NCBI GenBank assembly: GCA_963932145.1
Contig: OZ010573.1
Location: forward strand, 30,197,284 to 30,261,283
Reading direction: 5' to 3'
Source: Acanthosepion lycidas
Lineage: Eukaryota; Mollusca; Cephalopoda; Sepiida; Sepiidae
Length of the DNA stretch: 64,000 bases
Below, in pieces: positions 63,120 to 64,000 of this stretch (its first letter is position 1; each line of letters begins with the position of its first letter). The notes under the pieces are model-generated. The model saw only the letters and a list, made by a program, of their open reading frames with translations, was not told the origin of the DNA and did not search any database. The translations under genes were made by a program, and so were the position numbers.

Positions 63120-64000
63120 AAAAAATATGAGGTACATTCACAAAGAATCTGACCTTTGGGCATAAAAAAAAAATCAATTTTGCACATTTCACAAATTTTA
63201 TTTAATCACTTTCAAAATACTCTCCTTGGGAATTCACACACTTCTTTCAGTGGTTGTGCCACTTCTGATAACACTTCTGGAATGTCTTCGTTGGAATGCT
63301 ATTGAGTTCCATCAATGCTTTTCTCATAATTTCCTCCTGTGACACAAATTGCTTTCCTTTCAGTGTGGCTTTCAGATTGGGGAAGAGCCAGAAGCCCCAC
63401 ACACTGCCAAGTTGGGAGAGTAAAGAGCCTGTCAAACAAATGGTGTGCTGTTCTTGATCAGGAAAGCTTGGGTTATGTGGGCAGAATGAACTGCGCTTTA
63501 TCATGGTGAAGTTACCAAATCTTCGCCACCCATGTGTCCAGCTACTTTCAATGCATAGCATCACAAAGGCAACGTATAACTTCCAGGTAGTATTACTTAT
63601 TGTTTGGCCTTGTGGTGCATATTTATAATACACAATACTATGGGAGTCAAAGAAACAGGTTAAGATTACCTTTACATTGTGAAACTGTCATGCTTTTTTG
63701 GGCCTTGATGCTGACAAATGATTCAAATGGGAGGATAGAAAATCCATGTCTCATCACCAGTGATGATGATCTTCATAATATCTGGGTTATAGTTTGTATA
63801 GTCCAGCACACGTCCCGAGCGATTTCCATGTGGAGTTGCTTCTGTTGATCCTCCAGCACCTTGGGGATGAATTTCAGACATTTTCGGCATGCACAAATCC
63901 CCTGTTAAAATGGTATGCACTGAACCTGGGCTTATTCCTACATTGTAAGCAATTTCTTGGATTTTTAAACAATGCCAGTTTGCTCAGTTGGCTCCTTGTT
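63120..64000 (-). pseudogene. DD34D-type mariner, 5' end beyond window
   Basis: Minus-strand pieces in transposase order: NPDIMKIIITGDETWIF (first catalytic Asp, about 63765-63740), YYKYAPQGQTI, WRRFGNF then HHDKAQ-coding bases (second Asp kept; the usual Asn-Ala is changed), SQLGSVWGFWLFPNLKATLK (third position: expected Cys-Asp, here Cys-Gly after a small indel), then QEEIMRKALMELNSIPTKTF and QKCYQKWHNH. The frame is broken between first and second blocks. The 3' end near 63125 (GAGGTACATTCACAAAGAAT) may hold the terminal repeat. Inactive. Confidence 0.8.

Overview
This window reads as non-coding eukaryotic DNA packed with transposable elements. It is strongly A+T rich and full of (TA)n microsatellites, tRNA-derived SINEs and decayed LINE, LTR and DNA-transposon copies. 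I found no convincing host gene, tRNA gene, rRNA gene or CRISPR array, and nothing bacterial. The mix (RTE-like and CR1/Rex-like LINEs, a Penelope-like GIY-YIG fragment, several tRNA SINE families, short Ty3/gypsy LTRs, mariner/Tc1/pogo/hAT copies, and TA-flanked foldbacks) fits a mollusc. A coleoid cephalopod such as an octopus is my best guess, from memory of such genomes and not proven here. Nearly all open frames are chance frames or pieces of dead elements.

Layout. 0-5 kb: a 44-bp minisatellite, a hAT MITE with an 8-bp target duplication, a Penelope endonuclease fragment, SINEs and RTE tails. 5-11 kb: two opposed CR1/Rex-like fragments, a TA-flanked hairpin, and a mariner interrupted by a 340-bp repeat whose inverted copy lies 1.7 kb away. 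11-16 kb: a Tc1-like remnant, a gypsy-type LTR and a pogo/Tigger-like element. 16.9-19.4 kb: an internally deleted Ty3/gypsy element on the minus strand, with both short LTRs, gag pieces split by a SINE, and an integrase core that keeps its DD35E triad. 21-24 kb: a 5S-rRNA/tRNA composite element, a solo LTR and an 81-bp mariner palindrome resembling human MADE1. 25-34 kb: a foldback, a second copy of the 8-kb mariner family, an LTR with leader and gag-like frame, and CR1 and RTE fragments. 38-48 kb: two hairpins, an about 800-bp inverted duplication (40.2-41.0 / 47.2-48.0 kb), a solo LTR, a tandem duplication carrying a second 80-bp palindrome, and SINE clusters. 49-64 kb: tandem SINEs, LINE C-terminal fragments, a TA minisatellite, mariner and Tc1 remnants, solo LTRs with 5-bp target duplications, and a DD34D-type mariner cut by the window end.

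The elements do not form a pathway. What ties the region together is repeated insertion into older insertions, plus many inverted repeats that could fold or recombine. The most interesting signals are the TA-flanked hairpins, the MADE1-like palindromes, the 5S-tRNA composite and the large inverted duplication. Identities come from reading sequence by eye. Most repeat boundaries are good to about 10-30 bases; those with target duplications are exact.
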